Assembly (NCBI GenBank): GCA_007922305.1
Contig: ML677351.1
Span: forward strand, 12,384,493-12,448,492
Direction of reading: 5' to 3'
Length of the DNA: 64,000 nucleotides
Source: Dermatemys mawii
Taxonomy: Eukaryota; Chordata; Testudines; Dermatemydidae
This document shows, one piece after another, positions 9,983 through 23,871 of this stretch; position 1 is the first letter of the stretch, and every line of letters starts with the position of its first letter. A program made the position numbers and the translations under genes. Below the pieces are notes generated by a model. The model was not told the DNA's origin, did not search any database, and was given only the letters and a program-made list of their open reading frames with translations.

Positions 9983-12237
9983 ATTAGTGGTGACTGCTGT
10001 CCTCCAGGGAGGCAGAGTTTCTGGCAAATCTCGCAACTAGGGAGTCACCCAGGACTCAAGCAATGCAGAAATCCCTTCCTTCTTTGTCTTCATGCAAACC
10101 CCAAAGAAGTGAATAGAGGTCTTTATATCATGAAGAACAGAATTGCTTTGCATGCTGATCATAGCTCTGAACATCAAACATCCTGCACCTTCACCCAACA
10201 GAGATTTAGATCCAAAGGTTGCATAAATAATGCCTGTAATCAAGGAACAGAACTAAGGTTTTATGCAAAACTTAAATCTGGCCTTTCCGAGCTTTTGAGT
10301 GTTTGATTTTGCAGTCTTAATAATCTTCTAACATTGGTGCCTTATAGGATATTTGTCATTCATACACATGCAATTTGGGTCAATTTATGGCATTAGCCAC
10401 TGAAACGTTGTGAAAGAGTGCTGGAAGCTTTGCTCTCTTTTAGGGCCCATTTGTATATCTCTCACCCATGTTAGTGAGCATATAGATGAATAGTTTCATT
10501 AAATTTAGTGGAACTGTTCACATGCGAAAAAATACACTGATATGAAAAAGGCTTACATTTTTGGGTCTTTAACCCACATAAGAATTTTGTGGGTATCTGT
10601 TTTATCAGAGTTTTTATCCAGTAGCTGCCTTCTGGAATCTTTAAAATCAGTTGAATAGTTATTTTTAATTTGTGGCTTACTAGCTTATTTTAACACAGTA
10701 TTCTCTCTGCTGTTGATTTGCATATATAGTGCACCTACAATAGCCATCACAGCATGCTATACAGCACAGATGTGTAAGAAGATGCAAACCCTAAGGAATT
10801 TGCAGTCTTATTCAGATACACACTTCATTGGTGTAATTCTAACGGTCACCAATACAATGGTCTTTAATACACACTCAAAAATATACAGAGGTTTGCAGGT
10901 ATAAATCATCATTCATCCAAATGACTTCATTTCTGGAATCAAGTCAAGTCAAACTTTCATTTCTCTCTTTCATTTTAATTCAATTTTTGAATAATGCTGT
11001 TGCCTTAATACACAGTTACAGAAGAGCTAATACTATTATCTGGTGTACATTTGTTTTTTGCTTCCCACTGTTGAATGAACAATCAAGTGGTTTTTTATGG
11101 ATAAGCAGTGTTTCGACTTTCTAGTCCTTTCAAACTAAGGAGTGAGAAGCAAATTATATTGGTTGCTTTGGCATTTTTGGAGTAGTTGAGGCATTCACAG
11201 TGCAAACCACTGTTGTTCATACTGTTATAATTCCTTTGCAGTTAAGTCATTACTAGCAATCAGAGCAGGCTTGTAGTACAATACCTTATTTGGGAATGTC
11301 ATGTGAGATGCCCAGAGCAATATGAAAAAATAAAGGCCAGCTTGTCTGGCTGTGGAGGGATTTATAACAAGGCCACTGGCAGAGATCTGTTGGGAAGTAT
11401 TACGAGCTTCTGCTCGATTGATCATATAAACACCAAAGCCAGCAGGTGCATTACATTTGTACACTATCTCTTTCCTTCAGGTGTGTATTAAAAATTCGGT
11501 TGTTTCAACATGTTTATATAAACTTGAATTATAATGTCATCTTCCTGCAGATGGTGGAGCTAAAGTTTTTCATCAGATGAACATGAAAATCCTATAAAAC
11601 CACTTAACATTTTATTTTTGCTTTTCTTTTTTAACAAATAGAAATACATTACTAAAAGAACACATCTGCTTCTGATAAGTTTTCTCTGAGCGTAATAGGA
11701 AAACTACCCTTGATTACATCCAGAATAGAAATATATAATAATCAGGTGTTAAAGATTACGCTGGAAGGTGTTTATTTTTAAACAACTGGACCCTCGAATC
11801 TGAGCACGTTTGAACACATTTGATCCAAATCTTAACTTGTGACTCAAGCTCGTCACTCTCTTTTTTTAAAAAAAGCTGTTTCACATGAAAATCCTGTTTA
11901 GTTGCATGAAAATTGGAGTGTACTTCCTATTTACAAAGTGGTAATAATAATCATACCATGGGATAAGCAAACTTTGACGTCAATTGTTGAAATGTTGCTA
12001 GGGCAGGGTAAAGTTATAATTAAGTTATCAGGAATTCTCTATAAGTTGTTCTTACCCTATGCAAAAAGCTGTGTTGATGTAATAATTTTGAGACCCCTGA
12101 GCACTGAGGTCAAGAAATGGCAATATTAACTTTTTGTTCCATATGTATTATTTGTACGTTATAAAATATGACTGCATAAGTATAAGGCCTATTCTTTCTT
12201 TCTTCCTGCATTCTGCTGTTATGGGCCTTGTAACAAA
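9983..12237. other. non-coding stretch, nothing recognised
   Basis: Over 2 kb without a gene. A possible very diverged GTACAAACACAG-type SINE lies near 10745-10815. The rest is AT-rich single-copy-looking DNA. Confidence 0.45.
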
Positions 12238-12297
12238 CGAGGAGGAGGAGGAGGAAGAGGGGGAGGAGAAGGAAGAGAAGAAAAATAGGAGAAGAAA
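12238..12297 (+). repeat. purine-rich (GAG/GGA)n tract
   Basis: About 60 bases of almost pure purine, GGA and GAA triplets. A glutamate-rich ORF over it is a by-product. Confidence 0.9.
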
Positions 12298-12354
12298 ACT
12301 CATAAGGAAAGGGTCAGGATAAAGAGAAAGAGTGAGCCAGTAAATAATGTGCTA

Positions 12355-12485
12355 GTTTTGAACACAGGAGACCTGGAGTCACTTCCTTGCTCTGCCACAG
12401 ACTTCCTGTGTGATCTTGGGCAGGTTACTTAATTTCTCCATGACTCAGTTCCACATTTGTGAAATGGAGATAAAAGCACTTCCAT
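12355..12485 (+). mobile_element. MIR SINE
   Basis: A clear MIR core: GACCTGGAGTCACTTCCTTG, CTCTGCCAC, TGTGTGATCTTGGGCA, then CTCAGTT and a diverged AAATGGAGATAAAAG. Old and diverged; ends approximate. Confidence 0.9.
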
Positions 12486-15400
12486 ATCGCATGAGAGGAG
12501 GGAACAGGGTGTGAGGATAAATACATTCAGGAGTGTAAGACACTCGGTTAATATGATGATGCATAGGCATTAGATAAGAGGAAAATCCTAAACAATCCTT
12601 ATATCTTCATTATAATAGTGGCATTTTTTTTAAATTGGTCTTATGCTTGAGAAAGAATTTGTACAATGATATATTAAAGTTGAACCTGATAGCATTTTTT
12701 GCTAAAATATTATATTAAAATAGTTTGATTTTTATCTCTATATATGTTCTACTTGGGAGATCCACAAGAGTTACAGAGCTTAATACATTTAAAGGCTGCA
12801 CAAGTATTCTAGTATACTGCATTCGATTACATGTAGGACCTAATTTTCAGAGGTATCGTGCATGTGCAACTCCAAGGGAAGTCAGTGGGTGGTACAGAAG
12901 CTCAGTACCTTTGAAAACCAGGTCCTTAATAGCCCAATAGGTACTGACTACAGATAGTGACCCCAGTTTTAAATCTAAACTATGCACAGAGCTGCCAATG
13001 CTCATCAGAATTCTGCATATGGCACAGCTGCAGACTAGCTGCAAACAGACCCTGTGGCTGAAAAATAACATTTAGTGCCTGTATAGGGCTTAACCAAAGA
13101 GATTTGATATGTTAGTCCTGACGGTGTTTATGTGAAGACATGCTTGAGTTGGGGATGGGATCAAAAGGAACACTGCATGGTTACTTTGGAAGCCTCCCCT
13201 AGGAAGGGAACAGGAGATGGAGGGGGAGAGTTTGCTGTGGAAGAGTGGCTACTCCGGCACAGGGAGAATCTGATTTGTAGATTTGGAAGGAATTAGGTCT
13301 CAGAGATCTGAGAACTAACTCTTGTCCAGAAGAGAGAGGAGGAGTGTCAGGGCTGTCTAGAGGGGAAAGGAAGCTCAAGTTCCCAAGATTTATCAATTCA
13401 GCAAGTTGGAAAGCTGACCAGGTCTCCCGGAGCTAAGATAAAGGCTTGAGAACAGCTATTCCTGGTGTTTCCTCTGAGTTCCTGTGAGTTCACAACTGTT
13501 TGCATCCAGTGAAGAGAAGTGACAATCTCCCTGCCCTCCCGCTTGTGTCTTTTTTGGAAAGAGAGAGGGTCTAAGAACAAATGCGAGGGATTTTTGTCTG
13601 TCTTGAATGGACCCCAGTGAGTGTCCTGCATAAAGTCTCATCCTTCTGTTCACACTTTGAATTATTATTAGGCTTCAAGATTTTCCCCCCTACATTCCAG
13701 ATACCTTCAATTATCATCAGTTTGCTTTTGCCTGAGACACATCCTCCATTTGCTCTAGCTGTTTCAGTATAGGACTCTGCCTATTTGAGAAATGACTTAA
13801 CATTTTCTCTTAAGGAAGGCATTGATGGATCTGATGTAAAATTAAGACTGCCACTGCTTTGCCCTTCCCTGACACTTTTTTCTTTTCCCTCTTGTGCAGC
13901 CAGAAGTGCAGCTGTAGCCCAGACATTTTGAAATTTAATGATAAAGTTAAAGATGTAAGTAACGAAATTGTAGCACCACCTGCTTTTCCCCACAGGTAAA
14001 GTGTGGGAAATTAATTCAGTGAATTGGGCCTTACTGTAAATTTCTGTGCTTCTGCTGGATCCCATGAAGAGTTTTAAAAATGCATAGTACCTGTTCTGTG
14101 CCTGTTGTAGGTGTCATTACCAATTAGCTGTTAACCAGAATCCAGAAGCAATCAGGTCCCATAGTAAACGAGTGTTGAGGGAATTGTTGTAAACTGGAAG
14201 CTTTTCACAGTGCTTTTGGAGTTAGTCCTGTAAAAAGCACACAAGCATGGATTATTGTGTTCTGTTGTGTTGAACTTCCCCTATACCCTGTAAATTTTCG
14301 TTAGTTATTAATTTTATGGTGAAAATATGAGACTTATTTTTGTGGCTGAGAAGGGGCAGATGCTGTATCAACTTCTCTTCAGAACTCAGGAGAGGTTCAT
14401 CATTCCTGATTTATGTGAGCCTCAGTATTGCATAACTGGGTCTCTCCTGAGGAAAAATTGCTAAGCATGCCAAACTGTATAATGTATAGTTGTTATGTGG
14501 GAAAATCTTAATTAGGTGTTAGAATAAGACCACCAGTCTAATTACACTTGCGAGGTGAAACTTATTCAAACTCTGTCTCCAGGCTAGAGATGGCCAAACT
14601 GTTTGTCATGAACAACTCACTCAACAATGTAATCTTTTTTTTCTTATTCATAAACTGTTAGGAAACAGATTGTAACTTCTACAAATATGTTCACAATTAT
14701 TCCCAGAATCATTTTTATGAACATTTATGAGCTGTGGACTGTCTGTAAACTATTCATAGTGAGTACTGAGTCTTGAATAGTGAATTCATAAAGCAATAGT
14801 TCAGTCAATAAAAATAAATTTCAAAACCAATCTAAACCCAAAAAAATGCATGTAGATTTTTGTTTCGCCTGGGGGAGGAAATGGAGAAAGATAATAACCC
14901 ATGTTGCACTATACACTAATAGAAGGTCCTCAGTGATAGACATAAGAACCTGAGTAGAAAAGATTTTTTTTTTCAAAATTCAAAAATCAAGCTTTATGTT
15001 CAGTTGCCTAAGTTATATGGTATTGTTTCTGTTTCTTGAATGAAAGACTGAACCTTTATAAACTTGCTAATTTTGTTTTTTCACAAAATTATCTCTGCTA
15101 AAAATCTGATTCCTGTAAACATTTGTATAGACAGTATTTCAGCTGAATAAACATTCTCAAACAGTCTACTCATCTCATTCTTTCTAGACCCTGGCATGTT
15201 CCATACATAGGTCCCCAACCCTGCAAAGCAGCTCCTGTGGGGGAGAGAAAGAGAGACACATGGTTTCACAGAGGGTGAGCACTTTGCTTACACACTACTG
15301 ATGAAGGATCGACTAGGTCTTTGTGCCTCCTGCTTGCCAAGGTGAGGAGGATGTTATGGGTCAGTTTGTATGTTATTGGATCATGTTTCCATGCAGATCA

Positions 15401-16274
15401 TAGATGAAATATTTTTATAGCATCAAAAATGTTGGAAGGAAATATTCTGAATATCTTACACAAAGAATTCACAACACTCAGTAAATCAATTTCCTTGTGA
15501 AGATAGTACAGCTGAAAGAAACAGTATTCCAGGGTTTTGGGGAATAGGCCAAGGTCTAATGGAATTTATTTTAGTTATCAAGATGGCTATGTTACAACTA
15601 ATATTAAATCTATACTACAGCATATCCTAAACAAATGGTGCTAGCTTACAGCCAGCACTACACAATGGGAATATTTGTGGACACTTCATTTCCTAACTAC
15701 TTTTTTCCCCACATGAAATAGTTATTCTCCATGGCTTAATTAGCAATTATAGTTAATTAACTATATGTCAACATAACCTTTGCAGTGCTAACGACATGAC
15801 ATTGGAAACTGAGATGGATGTTTAAAAAGCCAGAGGACTGAAATTTCCTTGTGAAAGTATGATATAGAATAGTGAGATTTTCCTGAAAACTTCATGCATG
15901 TAAACAGTACATAGTAATTGTTAAGAACTTGTTTTATAATTATACCCCATTTTAACCCTGCCCCGGCTGTTTTTGGTGTTTAATACTTATAAGGAGTAAT
16001 ATTCATTAGACTTTTTAATTAAGATGAGAGTCTTTAATAAATTTGCAACTTGATGATTGCTTACTCTAAAAGATCTAGGGTCAAATACTCTAAAATCTGC
16101 AGGAGAGAGGAAAGTACTATAGAAAATTTGCACAAGTAATCTCCGAGAAGAACCTGATATCTTTCCTGAGATAGAAACGTTAACTCCAATGTGTGGTACC
16201 CTGAGAACCTGGGCTGTCTTTAACCTAGGTCCCTACAATCTGGCAAGAGATCGTGGTCTCATGTCTGCAGACTC
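12486..16274. other. non-coding stretch, no gene or named repeat
   Basis: About 3.8 kb of AT-rich DNA without recognised elements. Small ORFs overlap on both strands without motifs. Confidence 0.45.
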
Positions 16275-16404
16275 TAGGGTGACCAGACAGCAAATGTGAA
16301 AAATTGGGACGGGGGAGGGGGATAATAGGTGCCTATATAAGAAAAAGACCCAAAAATTGGGATTGTCCCTAAAATATTGGGACATCTGGTCACCCTAAGA
16401 CTCT
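16269..16404 (-). mobile_element. ~124-bp fold-back element, copy A
   Basis: TAGGGTGACCAGA at the left and TCTGGTCACCCTA at the right (16275-16397), flanked by AGACTCT at 16269-16275 and 16398-16404. Minus orientation relative to copies at 16873, 36278 and 57516. The interior has CCTATATAAG (the shared TATA-like core). Non-coding; the ends and duplications of the family fit hAT-type transposition. Confidence 0.88.
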
Positions 16405-16613
16405 GGGAATTCACATGTAAGGCTAGCCACCCGTTGTTATCAGGATCCCTTGCCCTTAACAGGGCAAGGCAGTCACTTGGTAGTCATGTTTCCACTGGCC
16501 TCCAGGGGAGAAACTGTGTGTCTCTTATTCCTCCAATATTCTTGAGGTTGAGGCTGCAGATGATGTAAACTTTCAATGGAACAGCCACACCAAATAGAAA
16601 GGATTCTCCATTG

Positions 16614-16627
16614 CCCCCCCCCCCCCC
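16614..16627. repeat. poly-C run
   Basis: Fourteen cytosines followed by GCG. Confidence 0.9.
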
Positions 16628-16864
16628 GCGTGTATTTTCTGTCCCCTGTACTTCCTTACAATTATTCACACCTTCAACCACAAGGTGGTGGTGTTGAGGG
16701 GTTTCTGCAGGCTTGGGTATCAGAGAAGCATGTGATGTAAGTTTCTCTTCTCTCCCTTCTGAGCTGTAGAGTTCAATCATTCTGTATGTATTTGCATCCA
16801 CCAGCACACAGCAGAGTATCTGGGCCTTTATTACCTCAGGGGAGGAATTATGACACACACTTAT

Positions 16865-17004
16865 GTGAGTGTTAGGATGACCAGATGTCCTAATTTTATA
16901 GGGACAGTATTGATTTTTGGGTCTTTTCCTTATATAGGCTCCTATTACCCCTTACCCCCTGTCCTGGTTTTCCATACTTGCTGTCTGGGCGCCCTAGCGA
17001 GTGT
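16865..17004 (+). mobile_element. ~124-bp fold-back element, copy B
   Basis: Element 16873-16996 (TAGGATGACCAGA...GGGCGCCCTA) with 8-bp duplications GTGAGTGT (16865-16872) and GCGAGTGT (16997-17004), one mismatch. The interior has CTTATATAGGCTCCTATTAC. It lies about 480 bp from copy A, in opposite orientation. Confidence 0.88.
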
Positions 17005-19310
17005 ACGTGGTGAGCATGCATGTAGCCTCTTTACCCACTAAATTGGCCTACAAAAGGGCCTGTCAAAGTTGCAGTCCTTCACCTCTGTGAATTGCAGGTA
17101 CTACTACCTTTGTTCATCCTAAAGCTGGCATGGAAAAAGCTATGCATGGCCCCACCCATCCTCTGCACTGGCCTGCTGAGCAGGTCAGCTGCAGCTGGGG
17201 GCTGCAATGGGCACAGTTCCCTTGTGCACCAGGCTGCACTGACAGGCTCTATGCCTCCCATAGGCAGAACCTCTCCTGCAGTTCCTGTTGGGATGGGTTT
17301 CTCACCAGGCCCTACAGAAAGCTGTCTATATGATAGAGCTTTTAAAGAGTGGGCTAGAGACACAACATCAAACCAGAAACTACATGTGTCCAAATAAAGG
17401 AGAATCTTCCTTGGCATAATGGAAGGAATGGGGGATTGCATTAGAGCATAAATGTTGAAAATCAGAAAGAAAAATATTTTCCTTGTATAAGATCCATTGT
17501 TTTTAAGGCTCTCTCAAGAGGACAGGAAATCAATTTGATCCCAACCTCATTACATTATCCAACCGGCCAAGGATCAGTTCCCAGCAATGATAGCACTGAA
17601 ACACAATGCCTCCTTCTGAGCAGTAGTTAAGCTTTTGCTTCAAGGATGTTGAATGTTTAAAGTGGCACAATTTACATATGACAAGAGTACAACTGTTCTA
17701 ATTCTAATCCAAAGTAAAGGAAAGTATTAGAAAATATTCATATTAACCTCTGTGAGAATTAAGTAACGGATCATTTCTCGTTCATAATACATGTAATTGT
17801 ATTATGTACAATTATGTATATGTAATTTTGCCCACCTCCAATATTAGACTGAAGATAAACTGAACTTATTAGCTGTTGATATAATAAAGGCCTTGAAGTG
17901 ATTCTTCCAGAAGGGCATTTGGAAATTAATCCTATACCAGCAATTTTCACTGTTTTATTTTGAAATACTACTGAGTTAAAAATTGATTAATGTGATTTTT
18001 AATTTAACTAAGCACAAGTTTGTCTTTAGCTACAGTATCCACTGTTAACTTTTGTGGAACATAAACTAGTTAGTGCCATGATTACCCTAAAATCTCTTGT
18101 TTTCAGACTCAAGTTTACTCTCCTCCTTGTTCATGTAAGTGAAATTTGCCATAGAGCAAAACTTGTATTCATGTTGGTGTTCTCACTGATGAACTACAGT
18201 TTGAGCACTCTCACAAAAAAATCAAAAAATCCCTCCGTGTGGCACCCTGTTCATGTGCAGTGACTCCCTCAGGGCCTTCAGCAGCGTTTGAACCCAGGGT
18301 TTTTCAAATTAAGAGCAAGTTCATTTGGAATTTGAGCAAAAGGACGAATTAGCTGATGACAATAGTAGGCTGTTACCTTTGTGGACCAACCCCAGAAAGG
18401 CAACACACATCATTCTCTTTACAACAGTTTAATACGCAGCTCATTTTTCTTTATTGGGATTCATTTTCTTAGGTTTTTCTTTCATTTCACTCGCCAAAGG
18501 CATGAAGCAAACAGAGAATGTTTAATTTCATCATCTAAAGTTACTTGGTGCATTTGGCCTCAACCCTGCTTCCATTGAAGCAAATGGAATTCTCGCCATT
18601 GACTTTCAATCATAAGAGATTAATGTTACAAGCTTTGCAAACAGAACTGTTCTTTCAGTTTTTCCTGCCTTGCTTAATTATGTTTTTATGTAGTTACAAT
18701 AAATGTGTCAGTGTGTACTAAAACAGAGGGAGGGGATGTAGAAAAGAGACTAATATGGACAAACTAATTTCTTAAAGACACTTGAGTGGCAAGCTAATGA
18801 GATTTCCAGTCTTGAAAGCTGGCTGCGGTGTAGCTGAGAGCCATTATGAGAAAGGGATATGGAGTATGGTGTTCATTGATTACCCAGTACTTAAAGTGAT
18901 TTACAAGAGCTTTGCTTTGTTCTGTGTCTGGTTCTAGCTGCTGGGCATATAAACGAGAACTTCACAGCACTCTACCCAGACTCTCTGGCAGGGATGCTCA
19001 GCCCTTTAAGGAACAGTCCTGAGTACCACATGGAGAGAAAGTAAAGGGAGCTCTTTTTAGAAAAAGAAGCTGTAAATTTTCTGCAATCAACTCTTAACAA
19101 ATGGTTCAGGTAATTGCAAATATATGTGTATGTGTATCTACTTAAAATAACCATTTAGTGCTTTGAGTGCTGCTCCAAACATTATGTAACATAAATTATA
19201 TGCAATTTTTTAAAAAATAATATTGTTGAGGTTGCAAGGTCAAACACTTGAAAGTTAGCAAATACCAGACAGCTTAATTCTGTCTCATTGTGCAACTATC
19301 CTGTGTTTTT
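17005..19310. other. non-coding stretch, no gene seen
   Basis: A GC-richer patch at 17085-17340 has overlapping ORFs on both strands (120 and 101 codons) but no domain I recognise. The rest is AT-rich and unassigned. Confidence 0.4.
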
Positions 19311-19333
19311 AAAAAAAAAAAAAAAAAAAAAAA
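19311..19333. repeat. poly-A run (23 A)
   Basis: Pure adenine run. It could be the tail of an unidentified retroposed copy, but no body was recognised. Confidence 0.9.
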
Positions 19334-19551
19334 GTATATGATCGTGTAATCAAAGGCTCTCTCATAATACATACACACAGGGACTAAGTTAAGATTAATA
19401 ACCTTACCTCTTGGATTTCTTAATCTTTGAGTGCTCGATTTTCAGATCTTTTAACACAGTTTTTTGGGGATGCAATTTCCTAAGTTTTTACAGAAGATAG
19501 CACAATGGCTGAAAGTGGGGGGGGGGGGTGTCACAGTATTGGCCCTGTGAT

Positions 19552-19695
19552 GTCTAAGGTAGGGTGACCAGACAGCAAATGTGAAAAATTTGGACAGGTG
19601 TGAGGGGGGTTGTTGTAGGCGCCTATATAAGAAAAAGAACCAAAAATTGGCACTGTTCCTATAAAATTGGGACATTTGGTCACCCGAGTCTGAGA
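19552..19695 (-). mobile_element. ~124-bp fold-back element, copy C
   Basis: Element 19560-19687 (TAGGGTGACCAGA...TTGGTCACCCGA) with 8-bp duplications GTCTAAGG (19552-19559) and GTCTGAGA (19688-19695), two mismatches. Same orientation as copy A, with the GCCTATATAAG core. Confidence 0.87.
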
Positions 19696-20486
19696 GCTAC
19701 ACACACATGCAAATGTATCATCCATTAGTAGATTCATCCTCATTACTTAGGTCCTGTCTGTACCAGATTACTTACACCAGTACAAATCTCAGTGTAGATG
19801 ATGCTGTGCTGGTGTAAGATTAGGCTTGGTGCCCAAGCCCTTCCCCACATCATTCTTCCTTCCTCCTTCTTCAGCTGGCCAATGCTCTTTTGCACTCACT
19901 CACTCTAACACTGCCCCTCACATACTCCAATAGCAGAAGGGTTTTTAAATGTCTGTAGCATTATTTCTGCTTCCATTTTTAAATGAAATATTAATTCAAA
20001 TATTTAATATAAAATTCTTTGCAAACTGGAAAATTTTGACTTTCATCTTGGGAAATTCCAACATCTACATTTTTGTTTTTCAAAAATATTGGTTAAAAAC
20101 TCAAATTTTCAATATGCTGAAATTTCCACTTCCATTTTATTATACTTTTTACTCAACTCTAATTATCATCTTCTGTTCACTAGAGGACTGGATGTGTTGC
20201 TCAGAGGGAATATAAAAATTGCCTTCTGACACCAACAACCTTCTGCAGCCAAGAACCAAAAAAGAAAAAAGCATTTGTTAATTTAAAGCTGTAATAAAAA
20301 AAAAAGATGGAAATTTACAGTTGGATTTAGAATTGCAAACATGTTATGGAATGTGCTTTGCATAGTGCTAAAATACTCCATGCCAAATTCAACACTAAAT
20401 ACCTGATATGTTTTTTAAAAGATATATCTAATTTATTCTTGGTTTTGCAGTTTGTATTGAGGCCACACTATGTTCACTTTCAGGAA
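19696..20486. other. non-coding stretch with possible GAAATTT-type repeat
   Basis: Positions 19975-20165 are rich in AAATTTT/TTTCAAA text like the element at 28800-29071 and may be a diverged relative. Ends were not found. Confidence 0.35.
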
Positions 20487-20760
20487 CAGCTGGTTTTAGA
20501 TATGTTTACGAAAATGGTAGAGAGTTGGTCAGAGAATGGGTTGGTTTTTTCCTGGTTGAATATTTCTATGAACATGAAAAAAATAATTTTCAGAAAAAAA
20601 TCTGCAGACAATGTTTGCCTTTTGGCTGAAAATCAGAAAAGTTTTTGGGTTTTGACAAAGGTAAAAATTTTCTGCAGCAAGCAGACACTTTCCGTGAACA
20701 TTTTCTTGAAATGCCAATTCTTTGCTGAAATAAAAGTCTGACAAAATATTCAACCAGACC
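20487..20760. repeat. possible diverged AGCTGGTT...AACCAG fold-back element
   Basis: AGCTGGTTTTAG at the left and TTCAACCAGACCT at the right, with a GAAAAATTTTC-rich interior like 28800-29071. No target duplication was seen, so the ends are tentative. Confidence 0.4.
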
Positions 20761-22899
20761 TAAAATTAGTTTATAATAAGGCAGACACAAAGTAAGTTTA
20801 TTATTATAAGATCTCTTTGATTCAGAAATTCTCTTCGAACATAACATTGCTTAAAGCATTTTTAGTAAAACTATATCCTTCTAACTTGTATCTGATGTCC
20901 AGCTACTGTATGCCATATTTTACATAGCTTAGGCTCACCAGGTCTCCATATACCACTACCTTTGCTCAATGCAGAGGGGAATGTCAGTTATGCAGGGTAT
21001 TCACAAATGTATGTAGTGACACTAGCTGACTTCTACAAAGGGCCTATTTTTTAAACTGTCAAAGAAACAGTTGTGGCATTGCGGAAACCAGAGAAAAGCT
21101 GTCAATTTCTTTATTAAATTGACATTCCACACATGCTACTTTCTGATGAGGGTCCATAATAAAGCTAGTCTTCTTTTTGCCTTCCATTCGTGTGGGTACT
21201 TAATGTTTTCTCTCTTATCTCTCACTCAAACAGACACCAGCTGACAAAGTGTTGGACAGGCAAGCCGTACAAGAGGTCATCATTCTGGTGCATTGACAAT
21301 TGTTTGGAACACCTGAAAAACAAAAACAAAAAGGGTCCCAAGGCAGCCTTGATGCACTAGGCTGCTACAATGAAGCGTACAGGGATGGTGACATCTCTCA
21401 GGGTATTGTCAATCAAGAAGTACTGAACTAAAGCCAGACAACAGGGACCATTGTAATCCCATATGAGAAAAAGAGAGATAACAAGGCTTTGTTTTGGCTT
21501 CAGGACATAACACATCCCTGTGTTTCTCTAACTGCTGCAAGCTAAAAGGATAACATGGGTCAGGCTGAATCTAATGGGAATTTATACAAATTGGATGTTA
21601 ATTCCATTGTGATTCACATTTTGCTGCTGTCCAATGGAGCCATGAGCGCCAAGTGGACTTCTCAGGAAAAGGATCTTCCATCCTGCCTGCTTGCTTGTTT
21701 TTAGATGTGTCTAAAAGATGTCTCAGTAGCCTAGCTTTACCAGGTAGCCTGTCCCACCATGCTTCCTGCTGTGAATCCTCTGTTGGGATAACAAGGCAAC
21801 AGAGTAGCTAGCTCTTGCCCTCAGGGGTGTCTTGTTTAGTATGTGGCTGTGATTGACAGCTGTTAGGAAGAATGACAAGAAGATATTTTACATCTGTTTA
21901 GTGTCTTGACTGTCATCCATTCCTTCCCACACTGGCTATTGTCATTCTTGGTATATCCAGGAATCCTACTGCTGCCAATGCAAATGCCAGACCACTGTGG
22001 AGCTATAGTGTTATGTAGCATACATTATATGAGAAATGAAAAGTGGATCAGGGTCATTGCATAGTGGAATGCAATGATTCCAAAACATTCCTATTGTTCC
22101 CAACCTAAGATTTCTGTTTGATACCAAACATAATTGGCCAATGGGCTATTCTACTATATATGCCAAAGGTACTTTGGTATATAAGTCAGTCACAAACCTT
22201 GTGGAGTTTTTCCATTGACAGTTTTAATTTTTGCTGCAAGCTTCTGGAAAATCTCTAGTGAAGCTGAGTGAATGGTGCAGTACTTGTGCAGCAGTAATGA
22301 TGGAGAGAAACCTAGAATTTCTGTATTCTCAGATGATAACATTCATTGAAGAATCCTAGGAGTCTTCGCTTTTCAAAGTTCCTCTGTGTCAGATTTGCTG
22401 GCTCTGGAATGGTTCTCTCAGTAGTCTCATGGAAACAAAGTATAAAATGACGCAGGATGTAAAATATGCAGCATTTCCAGAGACTGAGAAGAGGTTTGTT
22501 CAATATATAACAGAGTGTCAGATAGGACAAACCTAACTGGCGTTCAGTTCTGGATGCTGCATCTATTGTAAATGCCTGTGTTATTTTTCTCCTCGTGGTG
22601 TATTGAAGCATTTATAAAATGTCACTGTAGGAAGATTATTTTTTTAGTTAATAAGGCCCCTGTTTTTAGTTCCAGGTACTGCCCAACAACGGAATACCTA
22701 TATATTTACAACAACAGAAATGGCCTACCCTTCTAAAACTGTCCAAAATAATAATAAAAAAAGGTATAATTGCCTAAGGTAAAAAATAACTATAAAGACC
22801 CCATTCATCCGGAATCCCTACTCAACCCACCCCCCCGTCAAAAAACTGGGAAAAATTGTAAGCTTTGCAGCATGTCTAGAAAGTTTACAAATCTGGACT
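20761..22899. other. non-coding stretch, nothing recognised
   Basis: About 2.1 kb without a gene or named repeat. Confidence 0.4.
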
Positions 22900-23230
22900 C
22901 TGGGACAGTGGAGAGAAGTGAATTTCAGAGTTAAGGATGGTTCATAGAATCTTAGCCAGCTGCAGAAGTATTGCTGGCTCTCTCAGATAACCACATTCCA
23001 AGCTATTTAGGGTGTTTATAAGTCAAAAACAGCACCTTCAATGCCAACTGGTAGCTTTTAAACAGCCATTGCAGAGCCCAGAGTAAAATGCACTCTATAC
23101 AAAAATCCTACTTCATAAGGGATGCAGCATTCTGCACTAACTTCAACTTTTGACTTCTTAGGTAGGCTTCATTCAAGTCTACGAATCTCAAGGAGACAAA
23201 GGCCTGAAAAACTGTGTCAAGGTCTGCATG
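22900..23230 (-). mobile_element. L2/L3-like LINE remnant
   Basis: Antisense text such as CAGCACCTTCAATGCCAACT, GCAGAGCCCAGAGTAA and TTCTGCACTAACTTCAACTT matches the general pattern of the 3' part of L2-type LINEs (CR1 clade) in reverse orientation. Strongly diverged; limits approximate. Confidence 0.5.
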
Positions 23231-23871
23231 GTATTTTTTTAAAGCTAGGCTAGCTTGTCAGCCTCTGAAACTGAAACTGATTTCAGAATTACAAGTGACA
23301 AGCCCATCTGGTTTCTAAACCCACTTTAATTTACTGAACCGAACAAGAAAAAGCAAAGCTGCCTAGCCAAGAAATCCTAGAGGCTAACAGAGACAATGCT
23401 ATATAATATCTAAAATATTCCTAACAAATTCCACCATATCTTCTTTAGTCACTAAAGGTGCAACTGCACACAATGCTTGGAAAGGACATTATTTTTAATA
23501 AAGTATTCAAACAGTAGTAAAGTATTCAAACCTTTTTTCAAGAACCTCCTCACCTGCCTAAATTTTAGGTTTCATTGTGAACCATTTTTGCGTACGGCAT
23601 GAGTCATGAATGCCCTATCAGGCCCTGTCTTCCATTCACTGACCAAACTCCTAAGCAAGATTCTCAGGGAATTTAGGATTACCACAAGCATTGACAGAAA
23701 ACAGGGTTGGTAAGAAAGGAAAGTACCAGGGCAGCCCCTGCCCCAAAATAAAGTCCCTAGGATTTGTGTAACTGGGGTGAAATGGGAGGGAGCAGAGCCC
23801 ACAGAAAACATTATATACCAGGGCTGCACATTTCCTTTCTATGGTCCTGGACATGGGGGTGGGTGAGTGGG
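23231..23871. other. non-coding stretch, nothing recognised
   Basis: No gene or named repeat. Confidence 0.4.

Noticed and set aside
12134..12322. Glu/Lys-rich ORF
   Set aside because: Translation of the purine-rich (GGA)n tract.
17079..17441. Overlapping 120- and 101-codon ORFs on opposite strands
   Set aside because: GC-rich patch with open frames on both strands and no domain; likely chance.
20346..20741. 131-codon ORF
   Set aside because: AT-rich text within a probable fold-back repeat; opposite-strand ORFs of similar length exist.
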